52,616 nucleotides of DNA from Clostridia bacterium. Lineage in GTDB: Bacteria; Bacillota; Clostridia; Christensenellales; CAG-917. Positions 32,188-41,719 of this stretch are shown piece by piece. The stretch covers positions 1 to 52,616 of the forward strand of contig CAAEDU010000054.1 of the NCBI GenBank assembly GCA_900754695.1. The letters are read 5' to 3'. How positions within the stretch are numbered: the first letter of the stretch is position 1; every line of letters starts with the position of its first letter. The notes below the pieces were generated by a model, which ran no database searches, had not been told where the DNA came from, and saw only the letters and a list, made by a program, of their open reading frames with translations. The translations under genes were made by a program, and so were the position numbers.

Positions 32188-34824
32188 TTAGCCTTCCGAT
32201 TTCTTTTTGAGGTCGTTGAGAACGGTGAGCGCCTGCAAAGGCGTGAGGTTCTCGACGTCGATGTCTCTGAGTTCCTTTTCCACTTCGGACTCCTCGCGGT
32301 CGAAGAGGCTGGTCTGCTGCACGGCGCGGGTGCCCGAGGACGTCGCGAGCAACATACTGTTGGAGTCGCGGTCGGCGGCGCGGCGCTCGAGCTCGGACAT
32401 TATGCCGCGCGCGCGGTCGATGACGCTCTTTTTGACGCCCGCAAGTGACGCGACTTCCACGCCGAAACTCCTGGACGCGCTCCCCCGCGCGATCTTGTGC
32501 AGGAAGACGATCCTGTCCTTTGTCTCGCCGACGAGGACGCGGTAGTTCTTCACTCCGCCGAAACTCTCCGCGTCCGTGAGCTCGTGGAAATGAGTGGCAA
32601 AGAGGGTCTTGGCGCGGATCTCGGACGTGATGTATTCCAGCACCGCCCACGCGATGCTGAGCCCGTCATACGTGGACGTGCCCCGCCCTATCTCGTCGAG
32701 GATGAGGAGGGAGGAGGAAGTGGCGTAGTTCAGGATGGTGGCGACTTCGATCATCTCCACCATGAAGGTGGACTGACCGCCCGAAAGGTCGTCGCTTGCA
32801 CCTATGCGGGTGAAGATCCTGTCCGTCAAAGTTATCTCCGCGCTCTTTGCGGGCACGAAGCAGCCGATGTGCGCCATCAGCGTGATGAGCGCGACCTGGC
32901 GCATATAGGTGCTCTTCCCCGCCATATTGGGACCCGTGAGGATGATGGTGCGGTTGTCTCCGCCGTCGAGAAGGGTGTCGTTGGGGACGTATGCGCCGTG
33001 CTCGAGCAAAGTCTCCACGACGGGATGTCTGCCGTCCTTGATGTCGATGGCTTTCACCTTGGAACCGATGACGGGACGCACGTAATTCCCGCGCACCGCG
33101 ACCACGGCAAAGGAACACAGCACATCCAGCACCGCGAGCGCGCGCGCCGTCTTTTGCAGGGCGCCAAGTTCCGCCAAAGTCCTGGCTTTGAGGTCGTCGA
33201 AGAGCTTATTTTCCAGCGCCGCCGCCTCTTCGTGCGCGGTGAGGATGCGGGTCTCGAGCTCCTTCAGTTCGTCGGTGATGAAGCGCTCGCCGCCCACCAG
33301 CGTCTGTTTGCGCTGATAGCGGTAAGGCACCTTGTCGAGGAAGGAGTTGGACACCTCGATATAATAGCCGAACACCTTGTTATATTTGACTTTGAGGTTG
33401 CGGATCCCGGTGGCTTCGCGCTCCCGCGCTTCGAGATTGACGACCCACTCCTGCGCGGTGGACTTAATGTCGCGGAGGGAATCCAGCGTCTTATCGTATC
33501 CGCGCGCGATGATGAAACCTCCTCCGCCGTCCTTTTCCAGCTTGCGTGCGGTGCGCTCCAGCGCCCTGCCGAGCAGGGACGCGAGCTCGGGAAGCAGACA
33601 GATGTCCGCGTGGATGCGTTTGATGAGCGGGTCCTTCACTCCCGCGATCGCCTTCTTTATCTCGGGCAGTACATCGAGGGTGTCCGAGACGGAAAGCAGC
33701 ACGGACGGAGTCGCGGAGCCGTATGCCACACGCCCCGCCAGCCTTTCAAGGTCGCGGACGGAAGAGAGACTCTCGCCGACGCTCTCCCGCACACCCTTTT
33801 CGCGGACGAGGGTCTCCACCGCGTTCAGGCGGGCGTTGATCGCTTTTTCGTCTCTCAGAGGTCTTTCGAGCCACGCTCTTAACGTGCGTGCGCCCATCGC
33901 AGTATGCGTGCGGTCGAGCACGCCGATGAGGGACCCCGTCTTTTTGCCGTCTCTGGCGCGGGCGGTGAGCTCGAGGTTGCGCCTTGTCGCCGCGTCGAGG
34001 AGCATGAAGGACTTGTCGTAAAGATAGGTCACGCCGCTGAGCTGCGCGAGGGTGCGCTTCTGCGTCTGCGCGAGATATTCGACGAGCCCTCCCGCCGCGG
34101 ACACGGCGTACTTTTTGTCCTCCACCTCGAAAGCCGCGAGCGAGGACACGCGGAGGGCGTCGCAAAGTTTCTTCTCCGCGGTGCGGAAATTATAAGCAAA
34201 CTCATGCCAACAGCGGGGTTTTATGTCCGCGGAAGAGAAATAAGGCACGATGCGCCAGGCGCTTTCAAACTCCTCGTTGCACACGAACTCGGCGGGATGC
34301 GCCGAGGACAGAACGTCCGAAAGGCGGGTCGCCCAGTCCTCCCCCTTATATTCGTAGAGCCAGAACTCCCCCGTGCTGATGTCCGCCCACGCGAGCCCGA
34401 ATGCGTCGCCGTCGAGGCAGACGGAAGCGAGATAGTTGGTGACTTTCTCGTCCAGGATCTCCTCCTCCATCACGGTGCCCGGGGTGACCACTCTCACGAC
34501 GTCGCGCTCCAACATGCCTTTCGAGGTCGCGGGGTCGGTGAGCTGCTCGCATATCGCGACGCGGAAACCCGCGTCGATGAGACGGCGGATATAGTTGTCC
34601 ACCGCGTGATAAGGCACTCCGCACATGGGGGCGCGCCTGTCCTTCAAGCCGCAGTCCCGTCCCGTGAGGGTGAGATCGAGCACCCGCGACGCGGTCTCCG
34701 CGTCGTCGAAAAACATCTCGTAAAAGTCCCCGAGCCTGAAAAAGAGCAGGCAATCGGGATAATTGGCTTTGATCTGGAAATATCTCTTCATCATCGGAGA
34801 GAGTTCGTCAATGTTTATCTCCAT
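32188..34824 (-). CDS. mutS: DNA mismatch repair protein MutS
   Basis: MutS recognises mismatches and recruits MutL. The 878-residue protein is complete: the mismatch-probing F34-Y-E36 (FRLGDFYEMF) and the connector, lever and clamp domains are present. Walker A GPNMAGKST is near residue 631, followed by RIGASDDLSGGQSTFMVEM, the Walker B segment SSLLILDEIGRGTSTYDGL and ATHFHEL. A QTSLF beta-clamp-binding motif lies near residue 837. GGAGGA precedes two adjacent ATGs; the second (34824) has better spacing. The miaB stop overlaps this start, and mutL begins 3 nt after the mutS stop. MutS is intact although its partner mutL is broken. Confidence 0.97.
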   Translation of the reverse strand: MEINIDELSPMMKRYFQIKANYPDCLLFFRLGDFYEMFFDDAETASRVLDLTLTGRDCGLKDRRAPMCGVPYHAVDNYIRRLIDAGFRVAICEQLTDPATSKGMLERDVVRVVTPGTVMEEEILDEKVTNYLASVCLDGDAFGLAWADISTGEFWLYEYKGEDWATRLSDVLSSAHPAEFVCNEEFESAWRIVPYFSSADIKPRCWHEFAYNFRTAEKKLCDALRVSSLAAFEVEDKKYAVSAAGGLVEYLAQTQKRTLAQLSGVTYLYDKSFMLLDAATRRNLELTARARDGKKTGSLIGVLDRTHTAMGARTLRAWLERPLRDEKAINARLNAVETLVREKGVRESVGESLSSVRDLERLAGRVAYGSATPSVLLSVSDTLDVLPEIKKAIAGVKDPLIKRIHADICLLPELASLLGRALERTARKLEKDGGGGFIIARGYDKTLDSLRDIKSTAQEWVVNLEAREREATGIRNLKVKYNKVFGYYIEVSNSFLDKVPYRYQRKQTLVGGERFITDELKELETRILTAHEEAAALENKLFDDLKARTLAELGALQKTARALAVLDVLCSFAVVAVRGNYVRPVIGSKVKAIDIKDGRHPVVETLLEHGAYVPNDTLLDGGDNRTIILTGPNMAGKSTYMRQVALITLMAHIGCFVPAKSAEITLTDRIFTRIGASDDLSGGQSTFMVEMIEVATILNYATSSSLLILDEIGRGTSTYDGLSIAWAVLEYITSEIRAKTLFATHFHELTDAESFGGVKNYRVLVGETKDRIVFLHKIARGSASRSFGVEVASLAGVKKSVIDRARGIMSELERRAADRDSNSMLLATSSGTRAVQQTSLFDREESEVEKELRDIDVENLTPLQALTVLNDLKKKSEG

Positions 34825-36173
34825 CATTCCTCCGCCTTGCCGAAAAGGGACGCCGAGCGCGCCTCGTTTATCCTGACACGGAAAAACTCGCCCACTCCGC
34901 CCGCGTCGCCGGGGAATGTGACCAGCCTGCCGCTCGCGGTCCTGCCGCACAGCATCCCGGGATGTTTGGGCGCGACGTCCTCTGCGAGCACTTCATACAC
35001 GCCGCCGACGTAGTCTTCCGAAAGTTCCTTCGTGATAGAATTCTGCAGTTTGATGAGCTCCCCGATCCTCGCCCGCTTGACGGGGTAAGGGATCTGGGTC
35101 ATCTTCGCCGCGGGAGTGCCCTTCCTCGGCGAATATATGAACGTGAACGCATTGGAGAAGCGCACTCTTCCGACAAGGTCCATGGTGTCAAGAAAGTCCT
35201 CCTCCGTCTCCGTCGGGAAGCCCACCATGACGTCCGTCGTGATGCCGATGTCGGGCATCGCCGCGCGCAGTTTCCCGATGAGGGAGAAATAGCGCTCGCG
35301 GGTGTAGCGTCGGTTCATGTCGCGGAGGACTTTGTCGGAGCCCGATTGCACGGGCAGATGGATGTTGTGGGGGACCTTGGTGCTCTCCGCCATCGCCGCG
35401 ATGACGCCGTCCGTGAGATCCTTCGGGTGCGAGGTCATGAACCGCACGCGGAACTTGCCGTCTATCTTCTCCAACTCGCGCAGCAGCCTCTCGAAACTCT
35501 CTCCGGAGGAGAGGTCGTGCCCGTAGGAGTTGACGTTCTGTCCGAGCAGGGTTATCTCGCGATAGCCCTCGTCCACCGCGCGCCGCACCTCGTCGAGCAC
35601 CGCGGGCATGGGGCGCGAGAGTTCCCGCCCTCTCACATACGGCACTATGCAATAGGTGCAGAAATTGTTGCATCCGTAGATGATGTTCACCCACGCATTG
35701 GGGAAACTCGTGCGCGTGACGGGAGCACGCTCGTCGAGGGAGAGATAGTCCTCCGCGTCCTCCGTATCAAATGCGCGGTAACGCTTGTCGGAGCGCTTTT
35801 TCATCGCCGCGCGCGCCGCGAGCACCTTGTTTATCTCCTCCGGCAGCGCGAAAACATTGCGGGTGCCGAGGACGATGTCCACATACGGATAGCGTTCTTT
35901 GATGAGCTCGGGCATGCCGCTTTGCTTCGCCATGCACCCCACGACCGCGATGACGAGAGCGGGGTTTTTCTTCTTCTCCCCTTTCACTACGCCGATGTTG
36001 CCGAGGGCGCGGCGCTCCGCGTTGTCCCGGATGCAGCAGGTGTTGAAAACGACGACGTCCGCGCTCTCCTCCTCGCCGCAGGGCACTCCGCCCATGCCTT
36101 CGAGGAGCCCCGCGATCTTTTCGGACTCGTGCACGTTCATCTGACAGCCGTATGTGACGATCTTATACTTCAT
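34824..36173 (-). CDS. miaB: tRNA-2-methylthio-N6-dimethylallyladenosine synthase
   Basis: MiaB is a radical-SAM methylthiotransferase that modifies isopentenyl-A37 made by MiaA. The 450-residue protein has the N-terminal UPF0004 domain with the auxiliary-cluster cysteines (TYGCQMN, NTCCIRD, VVGCMA). The radical-SAM motif is CNNFCTYCIVPYVRG, followed by SHPKDLTD, HLPVQSGSD and RRYTRE, then a C-terminal TRAM domain. I choose 36173 as start because the family begins MKYKIVTYGCQMN; GAGGA lies about 10 nt upstream. It is the first gene of the miaB-mutS-mutL-miaA operon. Confidence 0.96.
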   Translation of the reverse strand: MKYKIVTYGCQMNVHESEKIAGLLEGMGGVPCGEEESADVVVFNTCCIRDNAERRALGNIGVVKGEKKKNPALVIAVVGCMAKQSGMPELIKERYPYVDIVLGTRNVFALPEEINKVLAARAAMKKRSDKRYRAFDTEDAEDYLSLDERAPVTRTSFPNAWVNIIYGCNNFCTYCIVPYVRGRELSRPMPAVLDEVRRAVDEGYREITLLGQNVNSYGHDLSSGESFERLLRELEKIDGKFRVRFMTSHPKDLTDGVIAAMAESTKVPHNIHLPVQSGSDKVLRDMNRRYTRERYFSLIGKLRAAMPDIGITTDVMVGFPTETEEDFLDTMDLVGRVRFSNAFTFIYSPRKGTPAAKMTQIPYPVKRARIGELIKLQNSITKELSEDYVGGVYEVLAEDVAPKHPGMLCGRTASGRLVTFPGDAGGVGEFFRVRINEARSASLFGKAEE

Positions 36174-36271
36174 CTTGCTTTTATCCTCTGCCGCAGGCGG
36201 AGACTTCCTCCCGCGCCCGTGCGCGCACGAGACACGCATATATGCGCATGCGTGATTTTCTCGGTCAGATA

Positions 36272-36300
36272 ATTATACATAAAAAACGGCGAAAACACAA
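36272..36300 (-). promoter_or_regulatory. Promoter of the miaB-mutS-mutL-miaA operon
   Basis: Minus-strand TTGTGT (36300-36295) and perfect TATAAT (36277-36272) with 17-bp spacing, in the 139-nt region between the divergent miaB and penicillin-binding protein genes. The leader to miaB would be about 90 nt. Confidence 0.7.
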
Positions 36301-36312
36301 TAATAAATCACG

Positions 36313-38754
36313 ATGAAAAACCGAGAGCGTGAAAAGCAGCCCCTCACCGCAGGGGACAAGCGTCGGAAAGTTTTGAAAAAAGCCGCGGCAGGCGTCCTCA
36401 TCGCCCTCGCCGTCCTCACCGTGCTCTGCGGCGCGGCGCTGTTCGGCGGTTGGCTGTGGTTCAGAGAAAGCGTTGAAAAGGCGGAGTTCGACCCCGCCCT
36501 GCTCCCCACAGCGATCGCTCTCCCCGTCGTCCTCGACCGTCACGGCAACGAACTTGCGTACGCCGCGGACAATTTCATCGAACCGGGCTCTCTGCCGAGG
36601 CGGGTCACAGACGCTTTCGTCGCGCTCGAAGACAAGCGCTTCTATTCCCACAAAGGTTACGACCCCAAAGGAATGCTGCGCGCCGTCATCAAGAACATCG
36701 GCGCGGGACGCACCGTCGAGGGGGCTTCCACCATCACCCAGCAGCTCGTCAAAAACACGCACCTCAGCGCGGAGCGCACCCTGGAGCGCAAATTGAAGGA
36801 GATCGCCATCGCCGCGAAGATAGAGCAAAACTATTCCAAGGACGAGATCCTCTCCATGTACCTCTCCGTCATCTACTTCGGCTCGGGCGCCTACGGCATA
36901 AAGGAAGCGAGCAGAGTCTATTTCGGATGCGCGCCCGAAGAGCTCACCGTGGCACAAGCGGCGACGCTTGCAGGCATCCTCAAAAATCCCGCGGAGTATT
37001 CCCCGAAAAACCACCCGGAAAACGCCGTCGCGCGGAGGGACCTCGTCCTCGACGTGATGTACCGCGAGGGGTGTCTCACGGCGGCGGAGCGCGACGAAGC
37101 AAAGGCGGAAGAGCTCGTCCTTGCGGAGACCCCGGAGGAGCGCGATCCCGCGGCGCGCTATGTCGCGGAGGCGGTCAGAGAGGCGTGCGGAGCGCTCGGC
37201 ATCACGGAATACGAACTCGGCAACTCCGGTCTCACCGTCCTCACCGCTTACGACCCGTCCGCGCAGTCCGCGCTCGTCCGTGAGACGGAAAACGCCGCTG
37301 TCTACTCCTCTCCCGAAGTGGACGGAGAGGCGGTGCTCATCGACAACGCCACGGGAGAGATCGTCGCCTACCACAACACCACGGGCTACGAAGTGCGCCG
37401 TCAGGCGGGCTCGGCGATGAAACCGCTCGCGGTCTACGCGCCCGCGCTGGACGCGGGAGTCATCACCCTCGCCACTCCCGTGCGCGACGAGCTGACGGAC
37501 TTCGGCGGATGGCAGCCCCAAAACTTCGGCGGGAACCATCTCGGCGACATCACTCCCCGCGAGGCGTTGAAACGCTCCGTCAACACCGTCGCGGTCAAAG
37601 TGCTCTCTTATCTCGGCGCGGGACGAGCCGCGGAGAAGTGCCGCATGCTCGGGTTGCCGCTGACCTCGGAGGACGAAAACCTCGCCCTCGCGCTCGGCTC
37701 CACCCAAAAGGGGGTGAGCCCCGTGGAACTTGCGGGAGCGTATTCCGCCCTCGCGCGGGAAGGCAATTTCATCGAGCCGCATTTCGTGCGCGCCGTGGTG
37801 AAGGACGGGGCGCGCGTCGCGGCGCACCCCAACACCGCAACAAGAGTGTTCTCCCCCGATGCTTCGGCACTCGTCACGGACTGCCTTGTCGACACCGTGC
37901 GAGACGGCACCGCCCGCACGCTCTCCTCTCTCCCCTTCGAGGTCGCGGCAAAGACGGGCACCGTGGAGCGCTCCGACGGCGTCAACACGGACGCTTGGAG
38001 CGTGAGTTACACCACGGAAGCCACCCTCGCGGTCTGGCACGGCGGCACGGACATGACAGAGCTCGGCGGCGGACATCCCACCAGGCACGCCGCGAACATC
38101 TGGAAAACTATCTGCAGCGAGGAAATACCCGCGCCCTTCGCTCTCCCGCGCACCGTCGTAAAAAAGCGGGTGGACGCCTTCTCCACCTTCTCGAGCGGGA
38201 AGACGGTGCTCGCCCTCCCGGACACCCCGGAAAAGTACGTCTTTGAGGAACTCTTCGCCTCCTCCCGCCTGCCCGACGCCGAGGGGTCGCGCTTCCTCTC
38301 CGCCCTTCCCGAGTTCACGCTCGCCGCAGACGGAGGGAGCGCCGTCCTCACCCTCACCTCGGAAGAGCCCTTCCTCTATGCGATATACTGCGCCGACGCT
38401 CTCGGCGAGCGGTGCGTCGCGCTCCTGGACGGCGAAAAGGGCGCGCTCCTCTACGGATACACCGAGGCGGCATCACGGGAAAACCCGACCTCAAACGGCA
38501 TCTTTTTCGGACAAATGCCGCGCTCCGCGCCTGCGAGCACACGCGAAGTCTCCGTCTTGGAGACGGAGAAAGTGCGGGAGACGAGCCGTTTCCCCGCCCT
38601 CTCCGTCACGCTCTCGCACACTCCCTTCTCTTTCGGCGACAAGGTGACCTACACCGTGGAAGTGTTATCGAAAGAGAGCAGGAAACCGCTCGGCAGTGCG
38701 GAAAAGAGCTGTTTCCCGTCCGCATTCCTGCCTTTCCGATCCCGGGCGCAATGA
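36313..38754 (+). CDS. Class A penicillin-binding protein (glycosyltransferase/transpeptidase)
   Basis: A bifunctional peptidoglycan synthase anchored by one membrane segment (about residues 24-50) with the rest outside the cell. The GT51 domain has the catalytic Glu106 in VALEDKRFYSHKGYD, and GASTITQQLVKN. The transpeptidase domain has the active-site Ser367-x-x-Lys370 (AGSAMKP), Ser422-Val-Asn424 and Lys547-Thr-Gly549. A C-terminal region of about 200 residues after the transpeptidase is beta-rich and of unknown role. Its 813 residues are typical of PBP1A/1B relatives in Clostridia. No ribosome-binding site precedes the ATG. It is the only long plus-strand gene within the otherwise minus-strand half. 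Confidence 0.94.
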   Translation: MKNREREKQPLTAGDKRRKVLKKAAAGVLIALAVLTVLCGAALFGGWLWFRESVEKAEFDPALLPTAIALPVVLDRHGNELAYAADNFIEPGSLPRRVTDAFVALEDKRFYSHKGYDPKGMLRAVIKNIGAGRTVEGASTITQQLVKNTHLSAERTLERKLKEIAIAAKIEQNYSKDEILSMYLSVIYFGSGAYGIKEASRVYFGCAPEELTVAQAATLAGILKNPAEYSPKNHPENAVARRDLVLDVMYREGCLTAAERDEAKAEELVLAETPEERDPAARYVAEAVREACGALGITEYELGNSGLTVLTAYDPSAQSALVRETENAAVYSSPEVDGEAVLIDNATGEIVAYHNTTGYEVRRQAGSAMKPLAVYAPALDAGVITLATPVRDELTDFGGWQPQNFGGNHLGDITPREALKRSVNTVAVKVLSYLGAGRAAEKCRMLGLPLTSEDENLALALGSTQKGVSPVELAGAYSALAREGNFIEPHFVRAVVKDGARVAAHPNTATRVFSPDASALVTDCLVDTVRDGTARTLSSLPFEVAAKTGTVERSDGVNTDAWSVSYTTEATLAVWHGGTDMTELGGGHPTRHAANIWKTICSEEIPAPFALPRTVVKKRVDAFSTFSSGKTVLALPDTPEKYVFEELFASSRLPDAEGSRFLSALPEFTLAADGGSAVLTLTSEEPFLYAIYCADALGERCVALLDGEKGALLYGYTEAASRENPTSNGIFFGQMPRSAPASTREVSVLETEKVRETSRFPALSVTLSHTPFSFGDKVTYTVEVLSKESRKPLGSAEKSCFPSAFLPFRSRAQ

Positions 38755-38756
38755 CA

Positions 38757-38782
38757 AGAACGACCGCTCATGCGGTCGTTCT
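38757..38782. terminator. Hairpin between convergent PBP and thiI genes
   Basis: A perfect 11-bp stem AGAACGACCGC/GCGGTCGTTCT with a TCAT loop, directly after the PBP stop and about 50 nt from the thiI stop. The U-tracts are weak on both strands, so termination efficiency is uncertain. Confidence 0.6.
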
Positions 38783-38829
38783 GTCTCACTTAAAACAATA
38801 TCGGATCAAAGATGTCCGTATGGGCGATA

Positions 38830-40005
38830 TCAAAACTCCTCTACGGCGGCGAGGGCTTGCTCCACGAGCGCGTCGACGTCGAGGGCTGCTTCCGCCTTGC
38901 GCACCGCTTCGAGAGAGGGGTGGATGACGGGAGACTTGGGCAAAAACACCGTGCAGCAGTCCTCATAGGGCTGTATGGATGTCTCGAATGTGTCGATCTT
39001 TTTGGCGACGGCGACGATCTCGTCCTTGTCCATCCCGATGAGGGGGCGGAAGATGGGCAGAGTCGCGGTGTCGCCCGTGCAGGTCATGCTCTCCACCGTC
39101 TGGGAAGCGACCTGCCCAAGGCTCTCGCCCGTGACCAAAGCTCCGCACTCGAACTTCTCCGCGATGCGGCAGGCGATGCGCATCATGAAGCGGCGCATGA
39201 TCGTGATCATGAAATTGGCGGGACACTCCTTGTGGATGGCGAGCTGTATCTCGGTGAAAGGCACCACGAAGAGGCGCATCCTGCCCGTATAGCCCGAGAC
39301 GATGTTTCTCAGTTCCACCACCTTTTCCCTCGCCTTTTCCGAGGTATAAGGCGGCGACGCAAAGTGCACGGCGAAGAGCTTCATCCCGCGTTTTGCCATC
39401 ATATAAGCCGCCACGGGAGAGTCGATGCCGCCGGAAAGGAGCAGCACTCCCCGCCCGGAACAGCCGACGGGCAGCCCGCCCGCCCCTTGGATGACGTCGG
39501 TGTAGACCAGCGCGCACCCGTTCTCGCGGATGTCCACCCTGAAGTCGCAGTCGTATTCGGTGAGGTCCACTCTGAATCTGCCGAGAGAAAGCACCGTGCC
39601 GCCGAGTGCGGCGGCGATCTCGGCAGAAGTCATGGGGATGCGCTTATCCGCGCGCTTCACCGTGACGCGGAAGCGGATCTTGCCCTCTCTTTCCTCCGCG
39701 GCGCGCCCCGCTGCGGCGGCAAGAGAGGCGCGGATCTCCGGGAAATCCTCATCCGCACGCACCGCCACCTTGTCCGCGACGGACAGAGAGTGTATGCCGA
39801 AGACCTTTTTCAGGCGGTCGATGAGCTCCGCCTCGTCCTCTTCCGAGAAGTTTTCCACGAAATATCTGCCCTGGGAGCGCTCAAAGGTGTGCTCCACGCC
39901 GCTCAGCGCCCATTTGATGTTGCGCACGAGCATGGACTCGAAATAATCACGGTTCTTGCCCTTCAAAAAGAGCTCGCCGAAGCGTATCACAATAACTCTT
40001 TCCAT
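38830..40005 (-). CDS. thiI: tRNA 4-thiouridine synthetase ThiI
   Basis: ThiI adenylates U8 of tRNA and transfers sulfur supplied by a cysteine desulfurase. The 391-residue protein has the N-terminal ferredoxin-like and THUMP domains (residues 1-170, with FGELFLKGKNR). The PP-loop ATPase domain contains LLLSGGIDSPVAAYMMAKRG. There is no C-terminal rhodanese domain, as usual in Firmicutes, where the desulfurase acts directly. The start at 40005 has GGAG with 5-8 nt spacing. It follows the desulfurase gene on the same strand after a 77-nt gap, the conserved nifZ-thiI pairing. Confidence 0.95.
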   Translation of the reverse strand: MERVIVIRFGELFLKGKNRDYFESMLVRNIKWALSGVEHTFERSQGRYFVENFSEEDEAELIDRLKKVFGIHSLSVADKVAVRADEDFPEIRASLAAAAGRAAEEREGKIRFRVTVKRADKRIPMTSAEIAAALGGTVLSLGRFRVDLTEYDCDFRVDIRENGCALVYTDVIQGAGGLPVGCSGRGVLLLSGGIDSPVAAYMMAKRGMKLFAVHFASPPYTSEKAREKVVELRNIVSGYTGRMRLFVVPFTEIQLAIHKECPANFMITIMRRFMMRIACRIAEKFECGALVTGESLGQVASQTVESMTCTGDTATLPIFRPLIGMDKDEIVAVAKKIDTFETSIQPYEDCCTVFLPKSPVIHPSLEAVRKAEAALDVDALVEQALAAVEEF

Positions 40006-40082
40006 AATATCTCCGCATTCACGGCGCACTTGCGGCACGCGCCGCGCGACGCACTCCGCATTAAAATGCCGCCCACGCGCAT

Positions 40083-41219
40083 TCATCTGCGCGCAAATTT
40101 TCTCAGTTTCTCAGTCTCTTCCTTCAACGCCTGCACGACTACGGGTACTTCGTCAATGTCGTTCCTTTCCGACACGCTGAACCGCACGATGCCGTCGCGG
40201 TGCTCCTCGTCAAGTCCCAGAAGGGACTTGAACCTGCTCTCGTGGTGGGAGGAACAGGCGGAACCCACTCCCACCATTATGCCGCGCGCGTCGAGGGCGT
40301 GCAGCAGCACCTCGCCTCGCACTCCCGCAAATGCGACCGTGAGGATGTGCGGCGCCGAGCGCTCCCTGTCCGTGATAAACACCGTGTCGGGGGCGGCGTC
40401 GGCGATGCCCTTTGCCAAGTGTTCTATATAATCGCGTTTTTTAGAACAGTTCGCGGAAAGATCGCGCACCGCTGTCTCCGCCGCGACGGCGAACGCCTCG
40501 ATGGCGGGTCCGTTCTCGGTGCCGGAGCGGAAGCCCTTCTCCTGCCCTCCGCCGTAGACGAGAGGACGGACGGGAGCCCCCTTTGCGACATAGAGCGCGC
40601 CTATGCCCTTGGGTGCGCCTATCTTGTGCCCGGAGACGGTGTAAAGATCGACGCCGAGAGCGCGCAGATCCACCTTCACTTTGCCGAAAGCCTGCACTCC
40701 GTCGCTGTGGAAAACCGCCTTGGGAGAGGCTTTTTTGGTCATTCTGACGAGTTTCGCGATGTCGTTCACCGCTCCCGTCTCGTTGCTCACGTGCATGACG
40801 GAGACCAAAGAGACGTCGGGCGTGAGCAGCTCCGCGAATTTCTCCTCGTCCACGCCGCCATCCGGCTTGATGGGCGCGAAGACGACGTCAAAACCCTGTT
40901 CTTTGAGCAACTTTGCGGGGTTGATGACCGCGTCGTGCTCCCCTTCGCCGACGATGACGCGGCTGCCCCTGGGTTTGCGGGTGCAAAGGAGCGCGGTGTT
41001 GTCCGCTTCCGTGCCGCCGGAAAGGAAGTATAACTCCCCGCCCCCGGCGCGGAGCGCAGCGGAAAGGGCTTCCCTCGCCTCTCTTATCCGTCTGCTCTCC
41101 TCGCTCGCCTCTTTATAGAGCGCGGATGCGTTGAACCATCTCTCCTCGTTTGCTTCTTTGAGCACGCGGAGAGACCCTTCCGTCATTTTAGTGGTCGCTG
41201 CGTTGTCCAGATAGATCAT
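40083..41219 (-). CDS. Cysteine desulfurase (NifS/IscS-like, ThiI partner)
   Basis: A PLP enzyme that removes sulfur from cysteine, forming a persulfide for transfer, here most likely to ThiI. The 378-residue protein has YLDNAATTKM at the start, LSGGTEADNTALL, VFHSDGVQAFGKV with the PLP-contacting Asp and Gln, the PLP lysine in VSGHKIGAPKG, and the persulfide Cys in GVGSACSSHHES. The short active-site loop is NifS-like. The start codon overlaps the stop of the small membrane protein gene by 4 nt, so mutS2, that gene and this one are probably one operon. Confidence 0.94.
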   Translation of the reverse strand: MIYLDNAATTKMTEGSLRVLKEANEERWFNASALYKEASEESRRIREAREALSAALRAGGGELYFLSGGTEADNTALLCTRKPRGSRVIVGEGEHDAVINPAKLLKEQGFDVVFAPIKPDGGVDEEKFAELLTPDVSLVSVMHVSNETGAVNDIAKLVRMTKKASPKAVFHSDGVQAFGKVKVDLRALGVDLYTVSGHKIGAPKGIGALYVAKGAPVRPLVYGGGQEKGFRSGTENGPAIEAFAVAAETAVRDLSANCSKKRDYIEHLAKGIADAAPDTVFITDRERSAPHILTVAFAGVRGEVLLHALDARGIMVGVGSACSSHHESRFKSLLGLDEEHRDGIVRFSVSERNDIDEVPVVVQALKEETEKLRKFARR

Positions 41220-41719
41220 TGCGCCTCCGCATTTCGTCCCGCGCCTTTGAGTTTTTCGTTGAGCAGCGTGACGAGATAGACGTCGGGAGCGAACAGCAGA
41301 CGGTGTTCTCTGCCGCCCGCAGAAAAGACGAGGGCTTTGACGTCCTCGGTGTGCGTGCTCTCGGCGGCGATGATGTCGCCCGGCATCACCATGTCATAAA
41401 ACCCTTCAAAGGAGCGGATGTCCGCAAGGGCTATCTCCGCCATCCTTCTGCCCCGCCCGAGGATGTTCGCGCGAGAGATGACGAGCCTGCTGCCGCCGAA
41501 GGCATATTCGTACTCTTTGGGAGAGGAATAGAACTTCTGCATGAGCCACACCCCGAATGCGAACGCGACCGCCGCTGCCGCAAACACCCAATAGTTCACA
41601 TAGATGGCAACGGGAATGAGCCCCAGCCCCATGAGCTCGAGCACTATGCCGAGGATCTGGTCGCGCCTGGCGCCCTTCCTCAGCTCCACATCCACCTTTT
41701 GCACATATCTTTCCGTCAT
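41216..41719 (-). CDS. Small membrane protein of unknown function
   Basis: I do not recognise this 167-residue protein. It has two adjacent hydrophobic segments (about residues 22-42 and 44-62) that look like a membrane hairpin. The soluble C-terminal domain of about 100 residues has a strand pattern resembling small PH-like modules (EYAFGGSRLVISRANILGRG, then a DIRSFEGFYD segment). It overlaps mutS2 upstream and the desulfurase downstream by 4 nt each, so it is translationally coupled to both. That tight placement argues it is a real gene; a role in DNA repair or sulfur transfer cannot be inferred. Confidence 0.8.
   Translation of the reverse strand: MTERYVQKVDVELRKGARRDQILGIVLELMGLGLIPVAIYVNYWVFAAAAVAFAFGVWLMQKFYSSPKEYEYAFGGSRLVISRANILGRGRRMAEIALADIRSFEGFYDMVMPGDIIAAESTHTEDVKALVFSAGGREHRLLFAPDVYLVTLLNEKLKGAGRNAEAQ

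Noticed and set aside
36265..38088. Long minus-strand frame (607 residues) opposite the penicillin-binding protein
   Set aside because: The plus strand has all class A PBP motifs; the antisense translation is low-complexity Arg/Glu/Asp/Val text.
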